From NCBI GenBank assembly GCA_026692865.1, contig JAPLNI010000026.1:143134-207133 (forward strand): a DNA stretch of 64,000 bases, written 5' to 3'. Below, in pieces: positions 52,694 to 60,155 of the stretch. The position numbers and the translations under genes are program-made. The notes beneath the pieces were generated by a model, which saw only the letters and a program-made list of their open reading frames with translations, was not told the DNA's origin and did no database searches. Positions within the stretch are counted from its first letter, which is position 1; every line of letters starts with the position of its first letter. This DNA comes from Planctomycetota bacterium (GTDB taxonomy: Bacteria > Planctomycetota > Planctomycetia > Pirellulales > Pirellulaceae).

Positions 52694-53668
52694 ATGCCAA
52701 TCCCAAAAGCCCTTCTCCTGGTTTTGATTACGGTTGGTATGTTCTGCAAGGCTCCTTTTCTAGCGGCTGATACACACACTTCTCCAGAATCTGCTGGGGA
52801 TGTGTACAAGCTGCAGGGAGAATACGCGGGCATTGTCGAACCGTGGGGAGGAGCTTGGGGAGCTCAAGTCGTCGCCTTGGGTAACTCCGAGTTCTCGATC
52901 GTTCTTTACCCGGGCGGGCTTCCAGGTGATGGGTATCGCAATGACAGTGAACGTAAAATTCTGCGTGCTAAATCGGAGGGGAAGCTGGCTGTCGCAAACT
53001 CAGAACCGTTTCGAGTCGAGATTACAGGTGACCAACTGTCGATTACTGACGGAGATCAGAAAAGCCTTGGCGAGTTGAGCAAAGTGAATCGGCAAAGCGT
53101 CACGCTAGGTGCTCCAGTGCCTGAAGGGGGTATGGTTCTCTTCGACGGTGGAAGCAGTGACAAGTTTCGGGGCGGTTCGTTGATTGAAGGGAGATATCTT
53201 TCTGTAAATAGCGAGTCGCTAGAAATGTTTGGCGACCATCGTTTACACGTCGAGTTCAGTGTACCGTTTATGCCCAAAGATCGCGGGCAGGGTCGAGGCA
53301 ACAGTGGCGTTTATGTCCAAGGAAGATACGAGGTTCAGATCCTGGATTCCTTCGGTCTCGATAGCAAGAGCAATGGCTGCGGCGGGATCTACCAAATTGC
53401 CAAACCATTAGTGAATATCTGCTACCCGCCCCTCGCTTGGCAGACTTACGACATAGATTTCACCGCTGCCAAGTTCGACAAACAGGGCAATAAGACCTCG
53501 AACGCCTTGATAAGTGTGAGGCATAATGGCAAACTGATTCATGATTCTCTGGAGCTGCCCAATGAAACCCCCGGCAAGAATGCCGAGTCGAATTCGCCTG
53601 GGCCTTTGTATCTCCAAGATCATGGTAACCCTGTCGTGTTCCAAAACATTTGGGTCGTGAAGAAGTAG
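52694..53668 (+). CDS. Secreted DUF1080 (3-keto-disaccharide hydrolase family) protein
   Basis: 324 aa with a signal peptide (LLLVLITVGMFCKAPFLAA). After an N-terminal ~140-residue part, the C-terminal beta-sandwich matches DUF1080: FDGGSSDKF near its start, then GDHRLHVEFSVPF, NSGVYVQGRYEVQILDSFG, GGIYQIAKPLVN, WQTYDIDFTAAKFD and LQDHGNPVVFQNIWV. Members of the family cleave 3-keto-glycosides; the acidic residues needed could not be verified here. It is a good candidate for polysaccharide or glycoside processing. ATG with good context. Confidence 0.85.
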   Translation: MPIPKALLLVLITVGMFCKAPFLAADTHTSPESAGDVYKLQGEYAGIVEPWGGAWGAQVVALGNSEFSIVLYPGGLPGDGYRNDSERKILRAKSEGKLAVANSEPFRVEITGDQLSITDGDQKSLGELSKVNRQSVTLGAPVPEGGMVLFDGGSSDKFRGGSLIEGRYLSVNSESLEMFGDHRLHVEFSVPFMPKDRGQGRGNSGVYVQGRYEVQILDSFGLDSKSNGCGGIYQIAKPLVNICYPPLAWQTYDIDFTAAKFDKQGNKTSNALISVRHNGKLIHDSLELPNETPGKNAESNSPGPLYLQDHGNPVVFQNIWVVKK

Positions 53669-53696
53669 TTCATTAAAAGTAAGGCACGGTATCTCG

Positions 53697-54314
53697 GTGA
53701 AAACGTTTTCGAGAGGTTACTTTCAACCTCAAGAACAGCAACCTGTTTTGGAATCCATGATCGAAAGCGATTCCCGAATCGAGCTAGAAGTGGGCTCGGG
53801 TAAAGGGCTGTTTATGATCGGAGCCGCCGCGGCAGCTCCGCAAACTGTATTTATCGGACTGGAACTAGCCGCGAAGTTTGCAGCTTTGGCTCAGAAGAGA
53901 CTCGAGGAGACGAACGTAACCAACGGTCGGTTCTTTTGCTGCGATGCGATCGAAGTCATGTGCCGCGATATTCCGGTTGAAAGATTGGCTGCCGTTCACG
54001 TCTATTTCCCGGACCCGTGGTGGAAGGCTCGTCATAAAAAGCGACGTGTTCTCAACGAAAGAATGCTTGTCGCCATCGAACGAGCTTTGACTCCCGGTGG
54101 AACGCTCCACTTCTGGACAGATGTCGTAGACTACTACGAATCGACCCTGGAACTGATTGAAGAGGTAACAAATCTTCAAGGACCAATTTTTGTCGAAGAG
54201 CCGTCGTCCGAGCACGATATGGATTACCGAACTCACTTCGAACGCAGAACACGGTTGAACGGACTACCTGTCTATCGATGCAGGTACCTCAAGCCTGCTA
54301 TATCGCATGGTTAA
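53697..54314 (+). CDS. trmB: tRNA (guanine-N7)-methyltransferase
   Basis: 205 aa. Adds the methyl group to G46 of tRNA. SAM-binding ELEVGSGKGLFM and the TrmB signature YFPDPWWKARHKKRR are present, followed by FWTDVVDYYE and the C-terminal TRLNGLPVYRCRY. The start is GTG at 53697. It lies 28 bp after the DUF1080 gene on the same strand; no functional link is expected. Confidence 0.95.
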   Translation: MKTFSRGYFQPQEQQPVLESMIESDSRIELEVGSGKGLFMIGAAAAAPQTVFIGLELAAKFAALAQKRLEETNVTNGRFFCCDAIEVMCRDIPVERLAAVHVYFPDPWWKARHKKRRVLNERMLVAIERALTPGGTLHFWTDVVDYYESTLELIEEVTNLQGPIFVEEPSSEHDMDYRTHFERRTRLNGLPVYRCRYLKPAISHG

Positions 54315-54428
54315 GACGGCGGGTTTGAGACTGCGTCGATTTGTACCGGATCTCGCGTCGTGATCCTCAGTATGACGTTTGCATTTCCCCTTTGACTACA
54401 ACTTTTGAATTGATGAAGCTTCAGCAGC

Positions 54429-55178
54429 ATGGCGAATCAAAATGAACTGCTTCGAATCCTTCGAGCGATACCACCGAAATGGGCCCTCGGAATCATCGGC
54501 TTGCTGATCGGCTATTGGCTTTTGCAGCCAACTGCGAATCGAACCTTTGGCTGGAATCTGCCGACGCTTGTGCAGATTGTTAACAATGATGTTGTACCGC
54601 TCGAGAAGAAGCCAACGGTAACAACAGAGAAGAAATCTGCCCCTGCAAAGGCTTCCGATTCTAAAGCACCTGGCGCGAACGCGACTACTTCGAAAAAACT
54701 TCCGACACCTCCCGCGCAAGCAAGCAACGCAGGTAAGAAATCGCCGGATGTTGGCGAAACCGATCGCCAAGACAACAAACAAGGCCCCACCTTCGGATAC
54801 TTGAAATCGCTGGGGCGTGATCGCTACGCATCACCCGAAGGTTTGGTCTACGCACCAGGAAGCGAGGAAGGGCATCGGCTTAAGCATGTTGAACGTCACA
54901 TTGTAGACATGCCCGACCGGGCCGGTTCACATGGAGTCTTCGAAGGAAGCATGGCCGAGTTTCTTACTACGATCGATCAAGGTTATCAGAAGGCATCATC
55001 GAAAGCGAAAGGAACAAAGATTCGCGATGAAGAAGGAATGACAATCATGGAGATTACATTCGATAAAAAAATTGGGTTCGTCGGAGGTTCCGAAGGTCGA
55101 AGGAAAGGCAATCCATCGACTAAACGGCTTCGAATTGTCTTGAACGGTGATCGGGTGATTACTGCTTTTCCTTTCTAG
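54429..55178 (+). CDS. Membrane-anchored protein with a possible BECR-type nuclease domain
   Basis: 249 aa. One membrane helix (~19-32) near the N-terminus, a Lys/Pro/Ala/Ser linker (~60-120), and a C-terminal ~125-residue domain. The domain has H149-R-L-K-H153-V-E-R-H157, R-A-G-S-H168-G-V-F, and a C-terminal strand R-L-R-I-V-L-N-G-D-R-V-I-T-A-F-P. This His...His and final Thr-Ala-x-Pro layout resembles BECR-fold ribonucleases (barnase/EndoU/ColE5/RelE), as in CdiA-CT toxins. No immunity partner is obvious. It is a reading of a pattern, not a proven fold. Next to trmB on the same strand. Confidence 0.6.
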   Translation: MANQNELLRILRAIPPKWALGIIGLLIGYWLLQPTANRTFGWNLPTLVQIVNNDVVPLEKKPTVTTEKKSAPAKASDSKAPGANATTSKKLPTPPAQASNAGKKSPDVGETDRQDNKQGPTFGYLKSLGRDRYASPEGLVYAPGSEEGHRLKHVERHIVDMPDRAGSHGVFEGSMAEFLTTIDQGYQKASSKAKGTKIRDEEGMTIMEITFDKKIGFVGGSEGRRKGNPSTKRLRIVLNGDRVITAFPF

Positions 55179-55209
55179 TTGGCTTCCATCAGTATCAGGG
55201 TATCAAGCG

Positions 55210-55494
55210 TTGACAACCGAAATTCATTACGTCGAACATTGTCCTGTCTGTGGGCAAGGACTGGTACGGATTCGCGCGACGATCGACGGTCTGGGGCAAA
55301 TGTTCGGATGCGTTGTTTGCGACGAATGCGAGTCGACGTGGACAGACCCGACAATGAAAACTCGATTTCCTCAAACGAATCCCGACAATCCAGTTTGCCC
55401 AAAGAGCGGAATAGCCCTTTGGAGCGATGCAAGCCATTGGGCTGATAAAGCGGAAATGAGCTTATTGGGTTGGTATAAACGCAGGAAACGGTAA
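55210..55494 (+). CDS. Small zinc-ribbon protein
   Basis: 94 aa from a TTG at 55210. Two C-x-x-C pairs, CPVC (~11-14) and CVVCDEC (~34-40), form a probable zinc ribbon; a third Cys sits near NPVCPKSG. It lies 31 bp after the BECR-like gene and 68 bp before hisA. Function unknown; small size and Cys pairs favour a real protein. Confidence 0.62.
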   Translation: MTTEIHYVEHCPVCGQGLVRIRATIDGLGQMFGCVVCDECESTWTDPTMKTRFPQTNPDNPVCPKSGIALWSDASHWADKAEMSLLGWYKRRKR

Positions 55495-55562
55495 TATCTG
55501 ATCACTTCAATGCATCGTCACATTAGATTTTTACCTACCGACTTTTAACCCAAACCTTCATC

Positions 55563-56291
55563 ATGCTGATATGGCCCGCGATTGACCTTCTTGACGGTAA
55601 GTGTGTTCGATTACAACAGGGGGACTATCAACGCAACACGATTTTTAGCGACAGCCCCGGCGAAACGGCGGCGAAATGGTTTGCTCAGGGAGCGAGTTGC
55701 CTGCATTGCGTCGATTTGGATGGTGCAAAATCTGGCTCGATTATTAACGCTGATGCAATACGACAAATCGTTGCAGCGGCAGGTCAGCTTCCTGTTCAAT
55801 TGGGCGGTGGCGTGAGGAACGAGGCCACCATCGAGAGACTGCTTGGACTTGGATTGTCGCGACTTGTTGTCGGTACGGCAGCATTGAAGGATCCAGCTTG
55901 GTTTGCCGCGATGTGCGAGCGATATGTGGGGCATCTCGTACTGGGCCTTGACGCACGCAATGGTTTGGTCGCCACCGAAGGTTGGTTGGAGACCAGCAGT
56001 ACACTAGCTACAGATCTCATCAAGCGCATCGCCGACCAAACTGAAGATTGCGTTGCAGTTGTTTACACCGATATTGCCAAGGATGGGATGATGGCCGGGC
56101 CAAACTTTGAAGCCTTGAAGGCCATGCAAGATGCGAGCCCGTTTCCTGTCGTCGCTTCCGGAGGCGTAACCACACTCCAAGACATCGATGATCTAGTCAC
56201 CATGAAGACCGATTCATGCATCATCGGTCGTACACTCTATGAAGGGCACATCTCGTTAAAGGACGCACTCGAGCACGCCTCAGCCAAGTAG
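55563..56291 (+). CDS. hisA: ProFAR isomerase HisA
   Basis: 242 aa TIM barrel. It converts ProFAR to PRFAR in histidine synthesis. The N-terminal PAIDLLDGKCVRLQQGDY carries the catalytic Asp8; the second Asp is in VLGLDARNG, and the phosphate loops are QLGGGVRN and ASGGVTTL. Length and pattern are complete. ATG start. No other his genes in the window, so the pathway is dispersed. Confidence 0.96.
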   Translation: MLIWPAIDLLDGKCVRLQQGDYQRNTIFSDSPGETAAKWFAQGASCLHCVDLDGAKSGSIINADAIRQIVAAAGQLPVQLGGGVRNEATIERLLGLGLSRLVVGTAALKDPAWFAAMCERYVGHLVLGLDARNGLVATEGWLETSSTLATDLIKRIADQTEDCVAVVYTDIAKDGMMAGPNFEALKAMQDASPFPVVASGGVTTLQDIDDLVTMKTDSCIIGRTLYEGHISLKDALEHASAK

Positions 56292-56321
56292 TTGAGGTAA
56301 TCGACCTCTGACGCATGAATA

Positions 56322-56420
56322 CTGAGCCGATGGCGCTAGCCACGTTAATAGACGCTCCGTCGCAAGCGGATGGCGAGTTATTCGAACACGGCTAGCAACT
56401 TCAATATTAGCGCCTAGGGC
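56322..56420 (+). repeat. Repeat A, degenerate copy
   Basis: CTGAGCCGATGGCGCTAGCCACG at the left end and ...GGCTAG and GCGCCTAGGG at the right. Strongly diverged in the middle. Confidence 0.5.
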
Positions 56421-56467
56421 TAATGAAAAGCGATACATTTTTCGTGTTATCTCACGCCCAGGTCTGG

Positions 56468-57529
56468 CTAAGCAGGATCGTAACCGCGATGAGGCGAACC
56501 GGTTCGTGGAAGATAGTGACAGAGGGCGATACCAAAGAAGTATAGCCCGATCAGCGGCACACACATCCCGATCATACTCATGACTTCGGCGGGTGTCAGA
56601 ATCATTGAAACGAACGCGATAATTAAGATCGCCATTCGCCATTGGGTGATGTATAGATTCGTTGATGTAATACCCAGCCGTTCCAGTATCAGCATCACCA
56701 AGGGGAGCTGAAATGAGATTCCGAAGCCTAGCGTAAGCAGCAGCACAAACGACATGTAGTCGGTCAGTCGCGGGGCCGCGTTGATGTTCATCGAGTCATT
56801 GAACTTCAACAGAAAATCAATGACGAACTGGAAGACAAAGAAGAACGCCAACGCCGCACCTGCTAAGAATAGACCAAGACTGAGCGGCAGAAACCAGTAC
56901 ACATATCTTCGCTCGTGAGGATACAACCCAGCGGAAACAAACTTCCAAATCGAAAAGAAAATCCCAGGACTCGCGATAACAATCCCTACACCGATAACCG
57001 CTTTCATCCAAATCATGAACGGCTCTTGGAGCCCGAGTGCTTCGGTCGTCGTCGAGAACGGAACCAAGATCGTCAATCGCCTCAACTTCTTTACGGACGG
57101 CTCAGGTAATGGCTTTGTTTCATTGGAAACGGCAGGAAACGAATCGCTAAGTGTTGGCTCCTCGTCTGAAATTGCTGATAAGAGCTCGTCGCGGTCGACC
57201 TCGACTTCCTGAAGGATCTTGTTATGGCTTTTGATCCAATCCAGATACTCCGCGTCGGCTTCATGGCCAAGCTTTGTTGCAAGCTCCTTTTTCGTCTTCT
57301 CGTGGTTGTACTTTTCGAGTGCCACTTCCAAAGGAGTTTGGATGTAATTGATAACCCAATTAGCCATCGGGAAAGCAATAAGCATCCCAATCCCTAAAGA
57401 ACCAAATGCCCAAGCCAAACACTTACGTAGCTCCTCCAAGTGTTCGCCAAAGCTCATCGAGCTCTTCTCGAATAAGTCGTCTGACTTTTTAAGCGGTACC
57501 GTGGATAAATTCAGGGAGGGTATTTTCAT
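56468..57529 (-). CDS. tatC: Twin-arginine translocase subunit TatC with enlarged loop
   Basis: 353 aa instead of ~250. The N-terminal FGEHLEELRKCLAWAFGSLGIGML, the conserved FMIWMKAVIGVGIVIASPGIFFSIWKFVSAGLYPHERR and later helices fit TatC, the signal-peptide receptor for folded-protein export. Between helix 1 and helix 2 there is an extra ~80 residues (about 72-150), rich in Lys, Glu and Pro, which face the outside in the known topology. Such expanded TatC loops fit the enlarged cell architecture of planctomycetes, but the loop's role is not known. ATG start at 57529. Confidence 0.94.
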   Translation of the reverse strand: MKIPSLNLSTVPLKKSDDLFEKSSMSFGEHLEELRKCLAWAFGSLGIGMLIAFPMANWVINYIQTPLEVALEKYNHEKTKKELATKLGHEADAEYLDWIKSHNKILQEVEVDRDELLSAISDEEPTLSDSFPAVSNETKPLPEPSVKKLRRLTILVPFSTTTEALGLQEPFMIWMKAVIGVGIVIASPGIFFSIWKFVSAGLYPHERRYVYWFLPLSLGLFLAGAALAFFFVFQFVIDFLLKFNDSMNINAAPRLTDYMSFVLLLTLGFGISFQLPLVMLILERLGITSTNLYITQWRMAILIIAFVSMILTPAEVMSMIGMCVPLIGLYFFGIALCHYLPRTGSPHRGYDPA

Positions 57530-57696
57530 CGTTCAGCGACTCTCTCGCTGCTCTAGATTGTGAACGGAATTGCCAGCGTGTACACAACAAGTGTAATCGA
57601 TCGCGTAGCATTTTTTTGATGACTCAAGGAAGGGCTGTCAAGAATACATCGCAACAGCTTAGCCCCATAGCCTGGGATGATGAAAAGGGCATTTTT

Positions 57697-57779
57697 CCTG
57701 AGCCTTAGGTGCTAGCCTCGGGTGCCGTGTGGAAAATTGTGGCTGCCTTGACACCCGTGGCTAGCACAATTGGCTCAGG
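57697..57779 (+). repeat. Repeat A copy
   Basis: 83 bp, CCTGAGCC...GGCTCAGG, preceded by GGGCATTTTT as in the polA-side copies. A few substitutions relative to the tandem copies. Confidence 0.93.
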
Positions 57780-57850
57780 GTTCGTGCGCAGCCTCAGTGA
57801 AAGCGCAGCACGTCGGCAGGAGTCATCTGATATGAACCACAAATTCAAGC

Positions 57851-57985
57851 TCCCCTCGCCCCGGTAATCCGGGGAGAGGGGTCGGGGGTGAGGGGCTTCA
57901 GCAAACTATAAGGACATTGCGTTTCGAGATCATTTACCCCCTCATCCCCACCCCTTCTCCCCCGGAGTACCGGGGGAGAAGGGAG
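57851..57985. repeat. Repeat D, inverted pair of C/G-rich palindromes
   Basis: Left unit CCCCTCGCCCCGGTAATCCGGGG plus AGAGGGGTCGGGGGTGAGGGG; right unit CCCCCTCATCCCCACCCCTT plus CTCCCCCGGAGTACCGGGGGAG. The two units are inverted relative to each other around a 36-bp spacer. Confidence 0.75.
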
Positions 57986-58053
57986 CAGAAATTTGTTATG
58001 CCGAAACACTCTTTCAGATGTGCTTACCAAGGCGTTTTAATTATTCACCAAAC

Positions 58054-59556
58054 TTACTTAACATATTCGCCGCTCGTTAAAGGTCTACCAAACGTGCCGT
58101 TTTCGACACCTTTGCTGTAAACTTCCGATACGCTACCAGTGCTGGACTTGAGAGGCCTCTTGTCGATGAAGTCGGTCGCCCTAGCAGCATTCCCGAGCGG
58201 CATCGATCGGTCGTCACCACTGCTTCGAATCCAGCTTAACAGTTTATCAAGATTTATTTGACTAACTGCCAGTCCCCGAGCACGTGATTCCATATCGGAG
58301 TACTTGGAACGGAACTCGCGAATCTTAGGATCTAAATCCTCAGCATTTGAAACGTCAAACTTTTCGCCGACGACCAACCATCTTGTTGCAGCAGTCATCT
58401 TACCTGATGATTTCCCATCTGGAGAGAGATCCTCAGTGATTACTCCACCACTTTGTTCGATAAGATTTCTAATAACGTTTCTGTCGTCACTTCCGTCGCC
58501 ATTCATATCAAGTTTACCCATCAAAGCAAACTGAACCTTGCGGCCCTTTTCCCAGGCTGGCGAGTATATCACGTCGCCCTTCAGGACTGGAATCTTCAAA
58601 TCGCTAGCAAGGACCCTTGCACGTGCTTGAGTAGATCCGAGGATTTCAACTATTTCGATATGTGCCTTAGGTTTTGCTTCGTTTAATCTTGCGACGTCGG
58701 GATTGAGGACGCTGAATCGAACACCAGGCCGGAGGTCATCGGCTGAACCGATATTCACATAAACAATCGCTCCGCCTTGTTCGACATCGACTACCTTGCC
58801 TTGAACCGCTTGGAAGTCAACATTTTCAAGGACTTCGATTCGTCGAACGAGAGAGAGGTTACGCTCGGTCAACATCGTGACATCATCTGTTTTGACCTTC
58901 ACCATCGACTCTAGTTTCGCCTTTTCTTTGGCATGCTCGGCGATCTTCTTTTGAAGCGTTTCGTTGGTTTGCGTGTTGGTCTTAATTAAGTCGTCTATTT
59001 TGTTTTTAAAGTCCGCCCGCGCTTCTGCAAGCTGCTTATCAAGATCGTTGGCTTTTGTTTCTGCTGCCTTGCGTGCATCAGTCTCGCTGCGAACGGTGCT
59101 CTCGGTTTTGAGATTAAGATCTTGAGCCGTCTTAGCAGCCGAGTCGACCTGAGCGTTTCGAGCTCGCAACTCACGCATCAAGTATTCGGCAAGCTTGGGA
59201 TAGTTCTTGTTTTGAAACGGTTCCGATGGTCCGAACAAAGTCATATCCTTGGCGTACTGCGACTGGAGTGCATCAAAGTCTGCTGAGCCTGTGATGGAAC
59301 TCTTCATCGTTTCCCATTCGGCTTCGCTAAACTGACGTTGCCCAAGCATTCCTTTGACAAAATCAAGGTTCTGTGTGATTTCGCGATACTTTTTATCCGA
59401 CTCAGCAGCTCGTCCGACTGCTTCTTTGGCTGTCGTTTGGAGATTGCTGCTGCTGTACATCGTGTAGCCCAAAGCACCGATCAGACCTACCGACACGAAG
59501 CTAGCGACGATCACGTAGGCCATCCATGCGGAGAGATTGCGATCACGAGCAGCCAT
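58054..59556 (-). CDS. Membrane-anchored coiled-coil protein with BRCT-like segment
   Basis: 500 aa. One N-terminal membrane helix (WMAYVIVASFVSVGLIGALG), then a long coiled coil (~45-245), and a beta-rich region (250-335, GKVVDVEQGGAIVYVNIG...LRPGVRFSV, ...LKGDVIYSP) that resembles the C-terminal domain of FlgT-like proteins. Residues ~338-400 read FALMGKLD...RNVIRNLIEQSGGVITED...TRWLVVGE, which matches a BRCT consensus. D350-M-N-G-D-G-S-D-D is an EF-hand-like loop. If the helix faces out, the BRCT-like part is outside the cytoplasm, which would be unusual. No known family assigned. Confidence 0.7.
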   Translation of the reverse strand: MAARDRNLSAWMAYVIVASFVSVGLIGALGYTMYSSSNLQTTAKEAVGRAAESDKKYREITQNLDFVKGMLGQRQFSEAEWETMKSSITGSADFDALQSQYAKDMTLFGPSEPFQNKNYPKLAEYLMRELRARNAQVDSAAKTAQDLNLKTESTVRSETDARKAAETKANDLDKQLAEARADFKNKIDDLIKTNTQTNETLQKKIAEHAKEKAKLESMVKVKTDDVTMLTERNLSLVRRIEVLENVDFQAVQGKVVDVEQGGAIVYVNIGSADDLRPGVRFSVLNPDVARLNEAKPKAHIEIVEILGSTQARARVLASDLKIPVLKGDVIYSPAWEKGRKVQFALMGKLDMNGDGSDDRNVIRNLIEQSGGVITEDLSPDGKSSGKMTAATRWLVVGEKFDVSNAEDLDPKIREFRSKYSDMESRARGLAVSQINLDKLLSWIRSSGDDRSMPLGNAARATDFIDKRPLKSSTGSVSEVYSKGVENGTFGRPLTSGEYVK

Positions 59557-59716
59557 TAAATAATCCTTCGAAAATCCTAAGGGTCAGGCTTGCGTCGCAG
59601 AACGGGCAGAAAAGCCAACGACGAGCCTATCAATGCATATTAGATACGTCGTGGTCGATCGTCAAATGAATCCGCCCGAACTTCCAGATACTTTTGCCAA
59701 CCATCGATCAACGCTA

Positions 59717-60106
59717 GGGACTATCCCGGTAGGACGGGGCATTTTTCCTGAGCCGTAGGCGCTAGCCTCGGGTGCCGCGTGGCAAACGGTGGCGAAGTCG
59801 AAACCCGTGGCTAGCGCCATCGGATCAGGTTTTGTCTTCCCACCAAGGGACTATCCCGGTAGGAGGGGCCATTTTTCCTGAGCCGTAGGCGCTAGCCTCG
59901 GATGCCGCGTGGCAAACGGTGGCGAAGTCGAAACCCGTGGCTAGCGCCATCGGCTCAGGATTTGTCTTCCCACCAAGGGACTGTCCCGGTAGGAGGGGGC
60001 ATTTTTCCTGAGCCGTAGGCGCTAGCCTCGGGTGCCGCGTGGCAAACGGTGGCGAAGTCGAAACCCGTGGCTAGCGCCATCGGATCAGGTTTTGTCTTCC
60101 CACCAA
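59717..60106 (+). repeat. 130-bp tandem array, three units, each with a repeat A copy
   Basis: Three direct units start at 59717, 59847 and 59977 with exactly 130-bp spacing. Each begins GGGACT(A/G)TCCCGGTAGGA, continues with GGGCATTTTT (one unit has GGCCATTTTT), carries repeat A (59747-59829, 59877-59959, 60007-60089), and ends TTTTGTCTTCCCACCAA or close. A partial fourth unit head follows at 60107-60126, just before polA. Confidence 0.97.
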
Positions 60107-60155
60107 GGGACTATCCCGGTAGGACGGCTTGGCTCGCATTCGCTAAACTGTCTGG

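Larger units (their letters stand above)
57530..58053. other. Intergenic region filled by repeats A and D
   Basis: 524 bp between the tatC start and the coiled-coil gene stop. It holds repeat A (57697-57779) and a repeat D inverted pair (57851-57985), and nothing else. Confidence 0.7.

Noticed and set aside
59717..60106. CRISPR array
   Set aside because: Units are 130 bp, directly adjoining, without unique spacers; no cas genes in the window.
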